Translations under genes and position numbers: made by a program | Part shown: piece after piece, positions 8,379 to 17,015 of the stretch | Layout of the letters: each line of letters begins with the position of its first letter | How positions within the stretch are numbered: the first letter of the stretch is position 1 | NCBI GenBank assembly: GCA_016806715.1 | Contig: CP060531.1 | Location: 1,163,966 to 1,227,965, forward strand | Direction of reading: 5' to 3' | Length of the DNA: 64,000 nucleotides | From: Thermoplasmatales archaeon | GTDB taxonomy: Archaea > Thermoplasmatota > Thermoplasmata > Thermoplasmatales > Thermoplasmataceae | The notes under the pieces: generated by a model | Database searches by the model: none | Seen by the model: only the letters and a program-made list of their open reading frames with translations | What the model was told of the DNA's origin: nothing

Positions 8379-9107
8379 TTACCTCCTTCCTGCTCTTAAG
8401 CTTCTCCTCTCTATGACTATCAGTGAACCGAGAAAAAGTAACAGCCCAAATATCAGTTCAATAGACCCGCCAATTATAAATACAATGGAAAATGGGTCAG
8501 AAAGCCCTATCGAGGAGAATCCCACGAAGATATATTGAAAGAAGTTATTCTCCGCACCAGTGCCGAACAGTGAGGGAGCGATAAACATGAAAAAGACAAC
8601 AAGTGAACCCGTTGAAACCACTGCATTTTTTGAAGCAGTCGCCAGCAAGAAGCCAATTCCACTTACAAAGATCGACAGACACAGAACAAAGTATGCGATT
8701 TCCGTTAGCGCTAAAATAGATCCTGTAAACGTGAAGAGGTATACGTTTACGGTGAAAATGGCAGTCATTATTGCAGTTGAATAAAATACTGCCCACAGAA
8801 ACATTGAAGCGACGACCCTTCTGGCGCTGTAACCGAATGATACCAGGGTGAGAATTTTGCCATTCTCTATAAATGTGCTAAGCATAAACACGTTAAGTGA
8901 CAGAATCAGTATATAAGGGAAATAAATAGATCTCAGTATTGAACCGGTGAAGGTATAGATATCTACAGCGGTGTTTCCGGGCTGTATTCCAAGCAAGTAG
9001 ATTACCGAGTAATCGGCTATGAAAGCTGCAAACGCTGCAAGAAATTCCACCAAGAAGTATGGATCCATCTCAAGACTTATCAGTCTGCCAAGCGTGAATT
9101 TATTCAT
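8379..9107 (-). CDS. ABC-2-like permease (ABC locus 1)
   Basis: 242 aa integral membrane protein with about six hydrophobic segments (around residues 17-38, 55-75, 95-125, 130-160, 165-185, 205-232) and little soluble sequence, the pattern of ABC-2 type exporter permeases. It overlaps the ATPase gene by 8 nt (start 9107, ATPase stop at 9100), so the two are translationally coupled and probably form one transporter. Substrate not visible; the neighbouring exported proteins are candidates. Confidence 0.75.
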   Translation of the reverse strand: MNKFTLGRLISLEMDPYFLVEFLAAFAAFIADYSVIYLLGIQPGNTAVDIYTFTGSILRSIYFPYILILSLNVFMLSTFIENGKILTLVSFGYSARRVVASMFLWAVFYSTAIMTAIFTVNVYLFTFTGSILALTEIAYFVLCLSIFVSGIGFLLATASKNAVVSTGSLVVFFMFIAPSLFGTGAENNFFQYIFVGFSSIGLSDPFSIVFIIGGSIELIFGLLLFLGSLIVIERRSLRAGRR

Positions 9108-9969
9108 AGAGAATCCTCAACTGGGACGGCAAAGAGAAAAACGACAGTATCCTGACACCCTGTTCGGAGGCTATGCGTACGCACGATCCTATGTCAAGGG
9201 AAGTTACCAGTGCTCCATTCGTAATAACGGCAGTGGAATCCAGTGTCTTGATCGAAGTCAGCATCAATGTGTTGCTATCAGTACGCAGTACGCTAACGGA
9301 GCTGGATGACCAGGTTCCGAAAGAATAATCAACGGTTCTGCCAGCAAGAATAAGCAATCCATCGGAAATCGTAAGTATCTCGTCAAAGACATGAGTCGAG
9401 ATTAGGAATAGACTCATCGACTTTCTTGACTTGTCTCTGATCGCTGTCGAAATGAGTGAACGTTTGTGAACATCGACGTTAGAATTTGGCTCATCTAGAA
9501 TGAATATTGACGAGTCTGCGCTTAGATGGCATGACAGCATTACAAGTTGCATCTCACCCATGCTGAGTGACTGAAATGTGGAAGAGAGAACTCGATCAAC
9601 TCCAAAGAGATGCATGTAATCAATTATTCTTTCTGAGCCTGTACCTTTGAAATGTGAGAACCAGTATATATGCTCCCTTACAGACGCGCCTCCAAGCACT
9701 GACGGTTTCTCAGGCATAAAAGAAACCTCCTTCATTGCCGTTGCATGCGATTTCCAAGAATCCATGCCAGAGATCATCACGTGACCAATGTCGGGTTTTA
9801 TTATCCCATTTATTAGGTAGAAGAGAGTACTCTTGCCTGATCCGTTTTCACCGGCCAGCACGTTAATGCCATTAGCAAGGCGGAAGTCCACATCCTTGAG
9901 TATTGTTCTTTTTCCGAATGATTTCGTGAGTTTATTGCATACAATAGTTTCAGTGTTACGAGCTGACAT
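9100..9969 (-). CDS. ABC transporter ATP-binding protein (ABC locus 1)
   Basis: 289 aa. Walker A GENGSGKST (about residues 40-48), signature LSMGEMQ (about 135) in place of LSGGQ, Walker B IFILDEPNSNVD and H-loop STHVFDEI. The first ~215 residues are the nucleotide-binding domain; the remaining ~75 form an extra C-terminal domain of unknown role, with no membrane segments. It starts 2 nt after the stop of the preceding membrane-anchored protein and overlaps the permease, so the four genes are an operon. Confidence 0.9.
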   Translation of the reverse strand: MSARNTETIVCNKLTKSFGKRTILKDVDFRLANGINVLAGENGSGKSTLFYLINGIIKPDIGHVMISGMDSWKSHATAMKEVSFMPEKPSVLGGASVREHIYWFSHFKGTGSERIIDYMHLFGVDRVLSSTFQSLSMGEMQLVMLSCHLSADSSIFILDEPNSNVDVHKRSLISTAIRDKSRKSMSLFLISTHVFDEILTISDGLLILAGRTVDYSFGTWSSSSVSVLRTDSNTLMLTSIKTLDSTAVITNGALVTSLDIGSCVRIASEQGVRILSFFSLPSQLRILYE

Positions 9970-9970
9970 G

Positions 9971-10819
9971 CTATTTTCTCCAGCGTCTAGATTGTCTTCT
10001 ATAAAGTGAGATTATATAAAGCGATCCTACAATCCACATCACTGCAACAATAGCTGCGTACTGCACAATGTAATGGGAAACGTTGAGAGATAGCACAGAA
10101 GAATTAGTGCTCTGGAGAGTAATATAAAATAATGTCACGCTAGATACAGAGGATGAACCAAGTATAGTAGATATAATACTGGAATTACCTGATAGCAGCA
10201 AATGGTTAAGGAACGCGCCTGAATTTGTGTTAATATAATATGCCGAATTTGCCGATAAAATTTTGGAAAGATTACCGTAGTAACCTGTTGGCTGCAAGGG
10301 TACGTTAATCATATTGACTTTCTCAGAGTATGAATAAAGTATACCTTTACTCACATTTATAGACGAGTATGCGTTAGAAGCGCCCGTAAACTGTGCCGTT
10401 TCACTGAACACATTAACAAACTGGCCGTTATGATCAAGCGCCCCTGGGAAAAATGAGTCATACAGTTTTGATGAGCTACTAACATTTGTTGAGTACGATT
10501 TTGCTAATAAGACCTGTGAATCTGTTGGTTGCCCATAAATTTTAACGGAAAAAAAAGCGTGTCCATTAGTTATGGTTATATTCAAATAGCTGGTTGCGAG
10601 CCCGAGATTTCCTATATCATTACTTATTGTATTATTATGATAAAAGTTTACAGGGCCCATTGCCCCTATTTCATATTCGAACGTGGTCCCGTTAGCCTGT
10701 GTCCCGTTTAAGAGAGAATGATTCATGTTGTACGCCTGTAGAAGGGGTGTAAATAAAGCAAATGCAGAAATTATAGCCAGCACAACGATAAACATTGCCA
10801 AAAAACTTCTTAGCTTCAT
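9971..10819 (-). CDS. Exported protein with N- and C-terminal membrane segments (ABC locus 1, second gene)
   Basis: 282 aa. N-terminal hydrophobic segment (residues 6-27), long extracellular region rich in Ser/Asn/Thr with many sequons (NHS, NGT, NNT, NIT, NVS, NLS, NSS), then a C-terminal membrane segment (residues 250-272) and a basic tail (RRQSRRWRK). The same layout is found at the same position in loci 2 and 4. Not recognised. It may be a partner that receives, holds or processes the secreted lead protein, but that is inference. Confidence 0.7.
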   Translation of the reverse strand: MKLRSFLAMFIVVLAIISAFALFTPLLQAYNMNHSLLNGTQANGTTFEYEIGAMGPVNFYHNNTISNDIGNLGLATSYLNITITNGHAFFSVKIYGQPTDSQVLLAKSYSTNVSSSSKLYDSFFPGALDHNGQFVNVFSETAQFTGASNAYSSINVSKGILYSYSEKVNMINVPLQPTGYYGNLSKILSANSAYYINTNSGAFLNHLLLSGNSSIISTILGSSSVSSVTLFYITLQSTNSSVLSLNVSHYIVQYAAIVAVMWIVGSLYIISLYRRQSRRWRK

Positions 10820-11046
10820 ATCAGCACATCTCTTCGCATTGCACCCTGTTTATTGTCAAAATAAAAATAGGATAAAAATACTGCGTTTCACAACTCACTT
10901 AGCATTTTGCTTTGTAGTGAATCATATTTTGTCTTGAAGAGGAGGTAACTGAAGTTTAGCCTCTGACTCAGAGAAGACACTGGCAATATCCTCTATACCG
11001 GTCCAGGCATTCGTTATGGCAGTATTGTCGACCCAGTATTTTATTA

Positions 11047-11054
11047 AAATATTT
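11047..11054. repeat. Target-site duplication AAATATTT, left copy
   Basis: Identical to 12320-12327 on the other side of the ISL3-type element. Collapsing the two copies restores the open frame of the interrupted gene. Confidence 0.9.
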
Positions 11055-12319
11055 GGATCTCTTGAACTCTTTGGGGGTAAGTAATATACCCTCATTCATT
11101 TACATTTCATGAATTCTGAGGAACTGTTCAGGAGACTTCTAGGTTTAGAGGAGCCGTGGATCATTAAGGAAATAAAGTTCGATCACCAGGAAAAGAGGGT
11201 GGATATCTTCATAGATTTTCCGAAGGGATCTAGATTCCCATGCCCTGTCTGTGGAATACCATATGGAGTACACGACACTGAGGAACGCACATGGAGGCAC
11301 CTGAACGTATTCCAGTATCCCACATACGTGCATGCAAGGGAACCCAGAATAAAATGTGATCAGCATGGAAAGAAGACCGCTGATCTGCCATGGGCAAGAA
11401 AGGGATCGGGATTCTCGCTGCACTTTGAAGCAATGGTTGTGGAGATGGGCAAAGAGATGCCGGTATCTTCAGTTGCAAGGATTGTGGGAATCAATGAGGA
11501 TTCTGTCTGGAGAATCCTGAAACATTATGTGGATGAGGCCAGGAAAGATCAGGATCTCTCTGGCATATCAGTGCTGGGAATAGACGAATTCTCCGTGGAG
11601 AAGCATCATGTCTATGTTACTCTCTTTTACGACATAAAGAACAGCAGGGTCATACACATCGAGGAGGGAAAGGATTCCGATGTTTTCATGAAGTTCATGC
11701 AGAAGAATCCATTCCTTGATGTCAGGAACATAGAGCACATCACAATGGACATGTGCCCGCCATACATATCCGGCGCTAAACGGTATTTTCCGGATTCATC
11801 AATTGTCTTCGATCACTTCCACGTCATAAAGATGATGAATGATGCACTTGACAGGATCAGGCGTAAGGAGTCAAGGGAGAATGAAATCCTCAAACACACA
11901 AGATATGACTGGCTGAAGAATTTCAGTGATCTCTTACAAAAGGAGAGAGATCGCCTCATGTCCGTGAAATCCCTTGATCTGCAGACATCGCATGCATATC
12001 ATTTCAAGATCGCCCTGCAGAGATTATGGCAGGTCAATGCAGGCATTGCTGAATCATACCTGAGGAAATGGATATCATGGGCATCCCGATCAAGGATGCC
12101 GGATATCATCAAGCTTGGAAAGACCATAAATCGGCATCTTGCTGGCATAATGGAAGCCATACGATCCGGAATAAATTCCGCTGTTGTTGAGGGACTGAAC
12201 AACAAGATCCGGACAGCATTCAAGCGTTCTTATGGGTTCAAGGCCCATGAGTACAGGGACACGATCATCTATCTGGTGGCAGGAGGTCTGAAATTACCCC
12301 CACAATGTTGAAGAGATCC
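11055..12319 (+). mobile_element. Intact ISL3-type insertion sequence (1265 bp)
   Basis: Terminal inverted repeats begin GGATCTCTT at the left (11055) and, read inward on the other strand, GGATCTCTTCAACATTGTGG at the right end (12319); they match over about 26 of 28 positions, ending in GGGGGTAA. An 8-bp direct repeat AAATATTT flanks both sides (11047-11054 and 12320-12327), the size typical of ISL3-family insertion. It holds one transposase. The duplicated target is itself palindromic and AT-only. Inserted in the lead gene of ABC locus 1. Confidence 0.93.
11109..12311 (+). CDS. ISL3-family transposase
   Basis: 400 aa, full length for the family. An N-terminal zinc-binding domain (CPVCGIPYGVHD ... 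CDQHGKK, about residues 40-85) is followed by a helix-turn-helix (MPVSSVARIVGINEDSVWRI) and the DDE catalytic core: aspartate in VLGIDEFSVEKHHVY (about 160), aspartate in ITMDMCPPY (about 212), FDHFHVIKMMNDALD, and the late glutamate in AVVEGLNNKIRTAFKRSYGF (about 365). No internal stop or frameshift, so it may be active. Confidence 0.93.
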   Translation: MNSEELFRRLLGLEEPWIIKEIKFDHQEKRVDIFIDFPKGSRFPCPVCGIPYGVHDTEERTWRHLNVFQYPTYVHAREPRIKCDQHGKKTADLPWARKGSGFSLHFEAMVVEMGKEMPVSSVARIVGINEDSVWRILKHYVDEARKDQDLSGISVLGIDEFSVEKHHVYVTLFYDIKNSRVIHIEEGKDSDVFMKFMQKNPFLDVRNIEHITMDMCPPYISGAKRYFPDSSIVFDHFHVIKMMNDALDRIRRKESRENEILKHTRYDWLKNFSDLLQKERDRLMSVKSLDLQTSHAYHFKIALQRLWQVNAGIAESYLRKWISWASRSRMPDIIKLGKTINRHLAGIMEAIRSGINSAVVEGLNNKIRTAFKRSYGFKAHEYRDTIIYLVAGGLKLPPQC

Positions 12320-12327
12320 AAATATTT
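12320..12327. repeat. Target-site duplication AAATATTT, right copy
   Basis: Second copy of the 8-bp repeat that flanks the element at 11055-12319. Confidence 0.9.
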
Positions 12328-13018
12328 CCGTTACCCATTACTTCGTAGTCAACGAGTATATTTGTATTCGTAATTGTGGCGGGTCCATCGACAGTTAATG
12401 CTGTATCCGCCATCGGAACATCCCCGGAATATGTTACATACTGAACTCCATTGCTGTTAGTTCCGCTTGTAAATTCATATGGGCCGTTTCTACTCATGAC
12501 TTGGCCCGGAGGGTTGCCAGAAGTATTAACTACCCTTGAGGCCGATGGACATGAGACTTGAGTACCCATCCAATTGGTGCTTGAGTTAAAATTAGCCACT
12601 TCGTTAGAATTCACCACTTACAAAAATTCACACCACGGAGCGCTGTTATGAATTTCAAGTTCTTGTGACGCCCAGGGTAAGCAAGTCCCCCACCGCCTCC
12701 ACTGGTTGGGAGGATGTTAGGCGAAATCCCGCTTGAATGAACCGCACCCTCGTCAGAGTCAAACAGCATCGAAAGCACGGCAAGAATACAAAAAGCTTCT
12801 GTCACTACAGCAATAATGTCTTTTTTGGATACTTTCTGGTCAAGTACGGTGTTATCACCTATACTTTCCATAGTCAAAATAAGATGTTTATATATTTAGA
12901 CATTTCTCTGCTCTTTAGTGTGTTGCACTCAGGCATTTCCTATTGACTCCGCATTTTAGCACCTTTTGAAACCAGGAATAAATTGTGTCGATCCCTCCTC
13001 TAAAGTACTGAACTTTAC

Positions 13019-13430
13019 TCACAGAATGACATATTTCATCCTATTTTTTCTTACCTGTTTTCTTATTTTTCTATAGCTTACGCTGCCTTGCCCTGCTTCT
13101 TCATGGTAAGCAGGGTCATGAGAGTCTATCCAAGGTACATGAACGTCACCTTTACCTTTACCCGCCTGATCATTGTTACAAACACAAGTGCACCATAAAA
13201 TATCCCCCTTTATGACAGAATACGGCCTCTCGCCGGGAGAAAGTTTCCTTGTTATCCTGCGGTTTCCCATAATCTCGTACACTGTGAGCTTATTCTTCCT
13301 TGATACCCTGTCCCTGTAAGCTGGAATGCCGGTATGCTTGGAGCGACTTTAGAATCATGGAGGGATGCCGTGGTGAAAACAAAATTCCATTCGAATGGCC
13401 TCTCCGTTTTCGGAAGGGGTTGCCATGCCA
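13019..13430 (-). pseudogene. IS5-like transposase, C-terminal remnant
   Basis: Minus-strand translation gives FVFTTASLHDSKVAP, then in other frames KLTVYEIMGNRRITRK, ERPYSVIKRG and RVKVKVTFMYLG, with stops and frameshifts between. The order (TTASLHDSK, then RPYSVIKR, then a VKVTFMYLG-type end) is that of DDE transposases of the IS5/IS4 superfamily C-terminal half. The 5' half is missing; upstream the sequence passes into the tnpB-type right end at 13449-13470. Family assignment is tentative, but decay is clear. Confidence 0.6.
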
Positions 13431-13448
13431 ACAGATCTGGAGGTGCAT

Positions 13449-13470
13449 GCTCCGAAGCTTTAGCGAGGAG
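13449..13470 (+). repeat. Solitary tnpB-element right end
   Basis: Twenty-two bases, with core GAAGCTTTAGCGAGGAG, identical to the right end of the tnpB element at 4412-4433. The preceding codons read HAPKL then TAG, matching QAPKL-TAG at the tnpB C-terminus. The rest of the gene is absent or unrecognisable. It marks a lost IS200/IS605-type copy; the bases that follow (CAATTGGCAT onward) would have been its guide. Confidence 0.65.
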
Positions 13471-13727
13471 CAATTGGCATCAAAAGGCATGGCATAGCAT
13501 GGCTGAACACGATCAATGGAAATGTTAACGCATTCACTGGAAAGATTTCGGCAAGAACGCTTAAGAACGAACTTCATGTGATGTTTCCGACCCTTCTTGG
13601 TAAATCAGAAAAATAAATAGGATTTAGTTCTGCCATTTTCATATATGTGGAATAATAAAAAAGATTAGAACATAAGAAAAAATCTAGTGGAATTTTGACG
13701 ACATCTATCGCAGCTATAGTTGACCGT

Positions 13728-13739
13728 TAATAATAAATT
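13728..13739 (+). promoter_or_regulatory. TATA-like box of the RNase P RNA gene
   Basis: TTAATAATAAAT centred about 24 nt before the inferred 5' end of the RNA, the spacing expected for archaeal TBP/TFB promoters. Confidence 0.6.
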
Positions 13740-13756
13740 CAGGTGTTCAATTCTTT

Positions 13757-14084
13757 GATGAACAAAAGCCCGAGGGCAACTTACGCTCGAAAGAGTGAGG
13801 AAAGTCCCCCCTCCTCGACAGGTTCCAATCAACTCAAGTTGATATCCCGAGAGGGATGGTAAAGAGAAAAGAAATTCACGGTTTCATGTTAAGAATGACT
13901 CGAAAAGACGACGTTTCATGAAGAGCCGATGGGAACTCTCCCTGGATGGAGCAAGTCTAAAGAGACCCTATGAGACTGTCGTGAGGGTCAGGTAAGACGC
14001 ATGTCCCAATGGGACAAAAGTCGAATGTTGCCAACCGTAAAAGCGGCCAACAGAAGGGGGCTTATTCCGGGCATTTGTTCAATT
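13757..14084 (+). ncRNA. rnpB: RNase P RNA
   Basis: About 328 nt. The universally conserved blocks are present: GAGGAAAGTCCCCC near 13796 (CR-I region) and ACAGAAGGGGGCTTA near 14050 (CR-V region). The ends pair as helix P1: TGAACAAA near 13759 with TTTGTTCA near 14074, continued by GCCCG with CGGGC. This is the catalytic RNA of the ribonucleoprotein that cuts 5' leaders from pre-tRNA. Neighbours on both sides are transposon remnants, yet the core motifs are intact. End positions are set by the P1 helix and may be off by a few bases. Confidence 0.93.
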
Positions 14085-14249
14085 CGCTCCCCTAATGCGG
14101 TGAAATTACCTGGAGTAATAATATAGCGTTTTGAGTACTATTAACCCGGAGCTCCTGCTGTGTTGCACAAATATATAAACGGGTTATAGCTTGAGAATGC
14201 TCATCTCCACATAGCCCGGAATCACTTTCCACATCCAGTGATCAGCTCC

Positions 14250-14410
14250 TTATTCACTGATCATGTCCTTCACCTTCTCAAGGTCTGTTTCCCTTGTCAT
14301 TATCATGCCCTTCTCATACCTGACGGAGGGTATCTCCTCAAGCAATCCTTTCTTGCGCTTATTGTGCTTGTTATAGTTCAAATGCGTTTCGTAGCCGTAT
14401 AGCTTCCTGA
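14250..14410 (-). other. Short open tail, possible transposase remnant
   Basis: Minus-strand peptide ending in EKGMIMTRETDLEKVKDMISE, with a basic stretch (NKHNKRKKGLLEE) before it. It looks like a protein C-terminus but has no recognisable start, because it runs into the IS110-type remnant upstream. Not identified. Confidence 0.2.
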
Positions 14411-15000
14411 AACAAAGGACAACTTCTCCATGAAGAGGCGAAAGGCCATGAGGGAGATCAGATTCGGAAACGGGAAGAATCTGGTGCTGAAGACAATGCT
14501 CGATCGCCTTGAATTCCTTGAAAAACAGATGATTCCCCTGAAACGGAGATAAAGAAGACGACAAAGGATTCAGAGGATGCAAGACTCCTGATGTACATAT
14601 ACCCGGTATTGATTATTACCCTGCCTCACTGCTATCATCGTACATAGGTGACATTAAGCGATTTGAGAGCAGTGACAAACTGGCATCATTCTTCGGTATC
14701 ATTTCAAGCACAAAGGATTCCTCCTCAATAAAGAGGAGAAGACACATGTCAAAGGAGGGTACACAGACTGCAAGATGGGCATTATAAATTGCAGTCGACA
14801 GAACCATGATGCTCAACAAACCCATCCGTGAATATTACGATTCAGTGAAGAACAGGAAAGGTTTGAAAAAGTTTGCTCATGTGTCGGCTAGGCGAAAACT
14901 TGTCAGGATGATATTCACAATGCTCACGGAAAGGAAGGAGTGGAAATATGAGAAACCAGCACTGACAGAGAACAAACTGTCAAAGCTGGAGAAGGGCTGA
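14400..15000 (+). pseudogene. IS110/IS1111-type transposase, C-terminal remnant
   Basis: Plus-strand fragments with the features of the transposase_20 (C-terminal) domain of IS110-family DEDD recombinases: MLDRLEFLEKQMIPLKREI (helical linker), then PGIDYYPASLLSSYIGDI, FESSDKLASFFGI and HMSKEGTQTARWAL, ending in a helical tail with stop at 14998-15000. The first two blocks are in different frames; an extra TA near 14602 (ACATATACCC) explains the shift. The N-terminal DEDD catalytic half is missing. Degenerate. Confidence 0.65.
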
Positions 15001-15230
15001 ACTGTCCGGATAAACGGGTCAACAGAATCTCCTGCATGGCTTGGGGAAGCTGAGTCGAATCCATGATCTCTTGTATTTGGGTGCCAGTATCTGTCTTCGC
15101 TGTATCATCAGATTGCATCCTTGAACGCTTAAGCGTGTTTGCGAAAAGTGAGATCTTGCACCGGTCCAAAGGGCATGTTCATAAATAAGGTGATAATGAT
15201 CATGTAGCAACGGAAGGCTGACCTGAGGAT

Positions 15231-15330
15231 TTACATGCGTGCTTCCCTCACAGCTAGGAGTGTATCAGGTTCTCCCATGTAATACTGCATCGGTGTAAGA
15301 TAGTTCAGTGAGGAAAGCGACAAGGACATT
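15231..15330 (-). pseudogene. IS3/IS481-type integrase-core transposase, C-terminal tail
   Basis: Minus-strand peptide SLSSLNYLTPMQYYMGEPDT followed by LLAVREARM and a stop. The LNxxTPMxYY pattern is the end of the rve integrase core in IS3- and IS481-type transposases. Nothing upstream continues it. The sequence between 15001 and 15230 shows no gene. Confidence 0.5.
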
Positions 15331-15472
15331 CAAGCGCAGCAGGATTAAGAGTATTGTTCCAACATAATTTCCCATAGGCTCATCACTCGGTGTCCAACTA
15401 TCTCTCCCAAGACCCGCACCATGAAAAAGTTAATATGGGTGTCTCCTAATATAATCACAGGAGGTATGCACA

Positions 15473-16120
15473 TTGAAAGAAAGTAATTTAATCCATAATA
15501 TGAGAAAAAAGACTGAACGAGAGACAATAGAACTTCCATCGAAGATAGGTTCTATGAATAACAACGAACGGATTGTGTTTGGTAAAAGGGTAGTATCCGG
15601 TGAAGTTCCTAAAGAGTTTATTCATTCTGAAAACAAGAAAATTATTGCAATTTCGTTGATAGTGCTTTTTGGTATAAGCGTGACTTTCGGTTTGCTTTTC
15701 TCGTATCAGCCACCTCACTCAACATCTCCGGCTGCAACTCCTGCTGATACTGTGTACTATGGAAATGAGTACACTGTGAGTGAGTCAGGGCATGATACTT
15801 TTGGATTGTGGTTGGGAACTGCTACCACCGTTTGGACGTTCGGGTATGATACATCGGTAGGGCAGTTCGTTCTCAATGGTAATTCTTTTTTCTCCGCAAC
15901 AGAGACTCACGCATGGTATGGTTCAGCTTCAATTGACGGTACTACCAATACTCCGACCATCTCCGAACTGAGTAGTTCCACACAATACACAATTAGTGGA
16001 AGTACTGGTACTATAATTAACAATGTGGTTGCCCAGAGCAATGATATGGTGGGAACATATGGATATCTACTAGGCCAATCATCTACGGAGATTTTCTTTG
16101 TCATTCCCCTTGACGATTAG
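15473..16120 (+). CDS. Lead secreted protein of ABC locus 2
   Basis: 215 aa. A charged N-terminal stretch (about 55 residues) precedes one membrane segment (IIAISLIVLFGISVTFGLLF, residues 57-76). The rest is an extracellular Ser/Thr/Gly/aromatic-rich beta-type domain ending in EIFFVIPLDD. Cysteine-free. Unknown family. The GGAGG sequence at 15461-15465 supports a TTG start at 15473; ATG at 15500 (MRKKTERE) is an alternative. First gene of the best-preserved module. It resembles the lead proteins of loci 1 and 4 in architecture, not obviously in sequence. Confidence 0.65.
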   Translation: MKESNLIHNMRKKTERETIELPSKIGSMNNNERIVFGKRVVSGEVPKEFIHSENKKIIAISLIVLFGISVTFGLLFSYQPPHSTSPAATPADTVYYGNEYTVSESGHDTFGLWLGTATTVWTFGYDTSVGQFVLNGNSFFSATETHAWYGSASIDGTTNTPTISELSSSTQYTISGSTGTIINNVVAQSNDMVGTYGYLLGQSSTEIFFVIPLDD

Positions 16121-16152
16121 AAATTAATTTAAACCCATGTAATGTATAGCCT

Positions 16153-17010
16153 TTGATGGTGAATCGTAAGACTTACGGTAAGAGGGTTTCCAAACGAAGA
16201 AAGGGGACCTCAAGGTACTCCACATATTTTTTCATTTTTTTCATTCTTTTTGGCATAGTCATTAATACAATTCCAATGTTTTCTTTTTATTTTGGCACCT
16301 ATACTCACGATACAGTACACAGTCCGACAGCAAGCGGTGCTGAACTCAATTATTACGGCATCTATGGGTTTGAAGCTGAACCGAATCTTACTGGCTATGG
16401 GTATGGATTTAAAGTTTCAGTAGATGGGCTTGGAAATGATCAGTATCATGTTGCAATAACGGTCTATAACATTTCTGGAACACATGTTGGTCTGAACGAA
16501 AAGAACTTACAGAAAGCTCCCTTTATAGGGAGTACAATTACGAAAATCTACTCGAGCAATGTTAACATAAGTTATCAAGACGACCCATTTCTGCAGTTTA
16601 TTCTCCCGGCAAACACAACCCCTGTAAGCAGCTATATGACTATGAAAATAACTGGGAGCACCAGAGAATACGCAGCTGAGGCATATCTTGGTTACCCATC
16701 ATACCTGAACACAACAACTACGGCAAGTGGCAGTTTGGTTAATTATGTATCAGTTGATGGTCATTATACTCTGGCCAACTTTGAATACACCGGTGACTTT
16801 TATAGTTTCTTCAGCACTCTGTATCCCGGGGCAAAGGCATTTACAGTACCTGTTTTTTCTACTATTATCTTAGGTTCTGGAAATGTAGCGATCAGCCAGA
16901 ACTGGCTTGGCTGGTTCTCATACGGTTTTGATATCTCATACCCGGCAAATGTTGCACTACTTGCAGTTGGCGGGGTCCTGGGCATTATAAGATTCAGAAA
17001 AGGGTTTTGA
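16153..17010 (+). CDS. Exported protein with N- and C-terminal membrane segments (ABC locus 2, second gene)
   Basis: 285 aa. Very basic N-terminus (NRKTYGKRVSKRRKG), membrane segment at about residues 24-46 (FFIFFILFGIVINTIPMFSF), extracellular beta-rich domain with few sequons (NIS, NTT), and a C-terminal membrane segment (NVALLAVGGVLGII) with a basic end (RFRKGF). Positive residues at both ends place both termini inside. Lies 32 nt after the lead gene and overlaps the ATPase frame start, so part of one operon. Not recognised. Confidence 0.68.
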   Translation: MMVNRKTYGKRVSKRRKGTSRYSTYFFIFFILFGIVINTIPMFSFYFGTYTHDTVHSPTASGAELNYYGIYGFEAEPNLTGYGYGFKVSVDGLGNDQYHVAITVYNISGTHVGLNEKNLQKAPFIGSTITKIYSSNVNISYQDDPFLQFILPANTTPVSSYMTMKITGSTREYAAEAYLGYPSYLNTTTTASGSLVNYVSVDGHYTLANFEYTGDFYSFFSTLYPGAKAFTVPVFSTIILGSGNVAISQNWLGWFSYGFDISYPANVALLAVGGVLGIIRFRKGF

Positions 17011-17015
17011 TATAT

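Larger units (their letters stand above)
10922..12871 (-). pseudogene. Lead gene of ABC locus 1, disrupted by an ISL3-type element
   Basis: A small exported-protein gene in two pieces, 12328-12871 and 10922-11054, separated by the insertion at 11055-12319. Removing the element and one AAATATTT copy joins the frame: ...YEVMGNGN then ILIKYWVDNTAITNAW...LQLPPLQDKI and a stop. The 5' part (start ATG 12871; membrane segment IIAVVTEAFCILAVLSMLF) is in another frame. A shift in the G-rich run near 12690-12700 and a TAA near 12621-12623 separate it from the 3' part, so there are at least three lesions. Ungapped length would be about 225 aa, close to the 215 aa lead protein of locus 2. It stands about 100 nt upstream of the second gene, as lead genes do in loci 2 and 4. 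Confidence 0.75.

Noticed and set aside
12294-12617. Separate 107-aa secreted-protein gene
   Set aside because: Its last residues are encoded by the ISL3-type end; the true continuation lies at 10922-11054.
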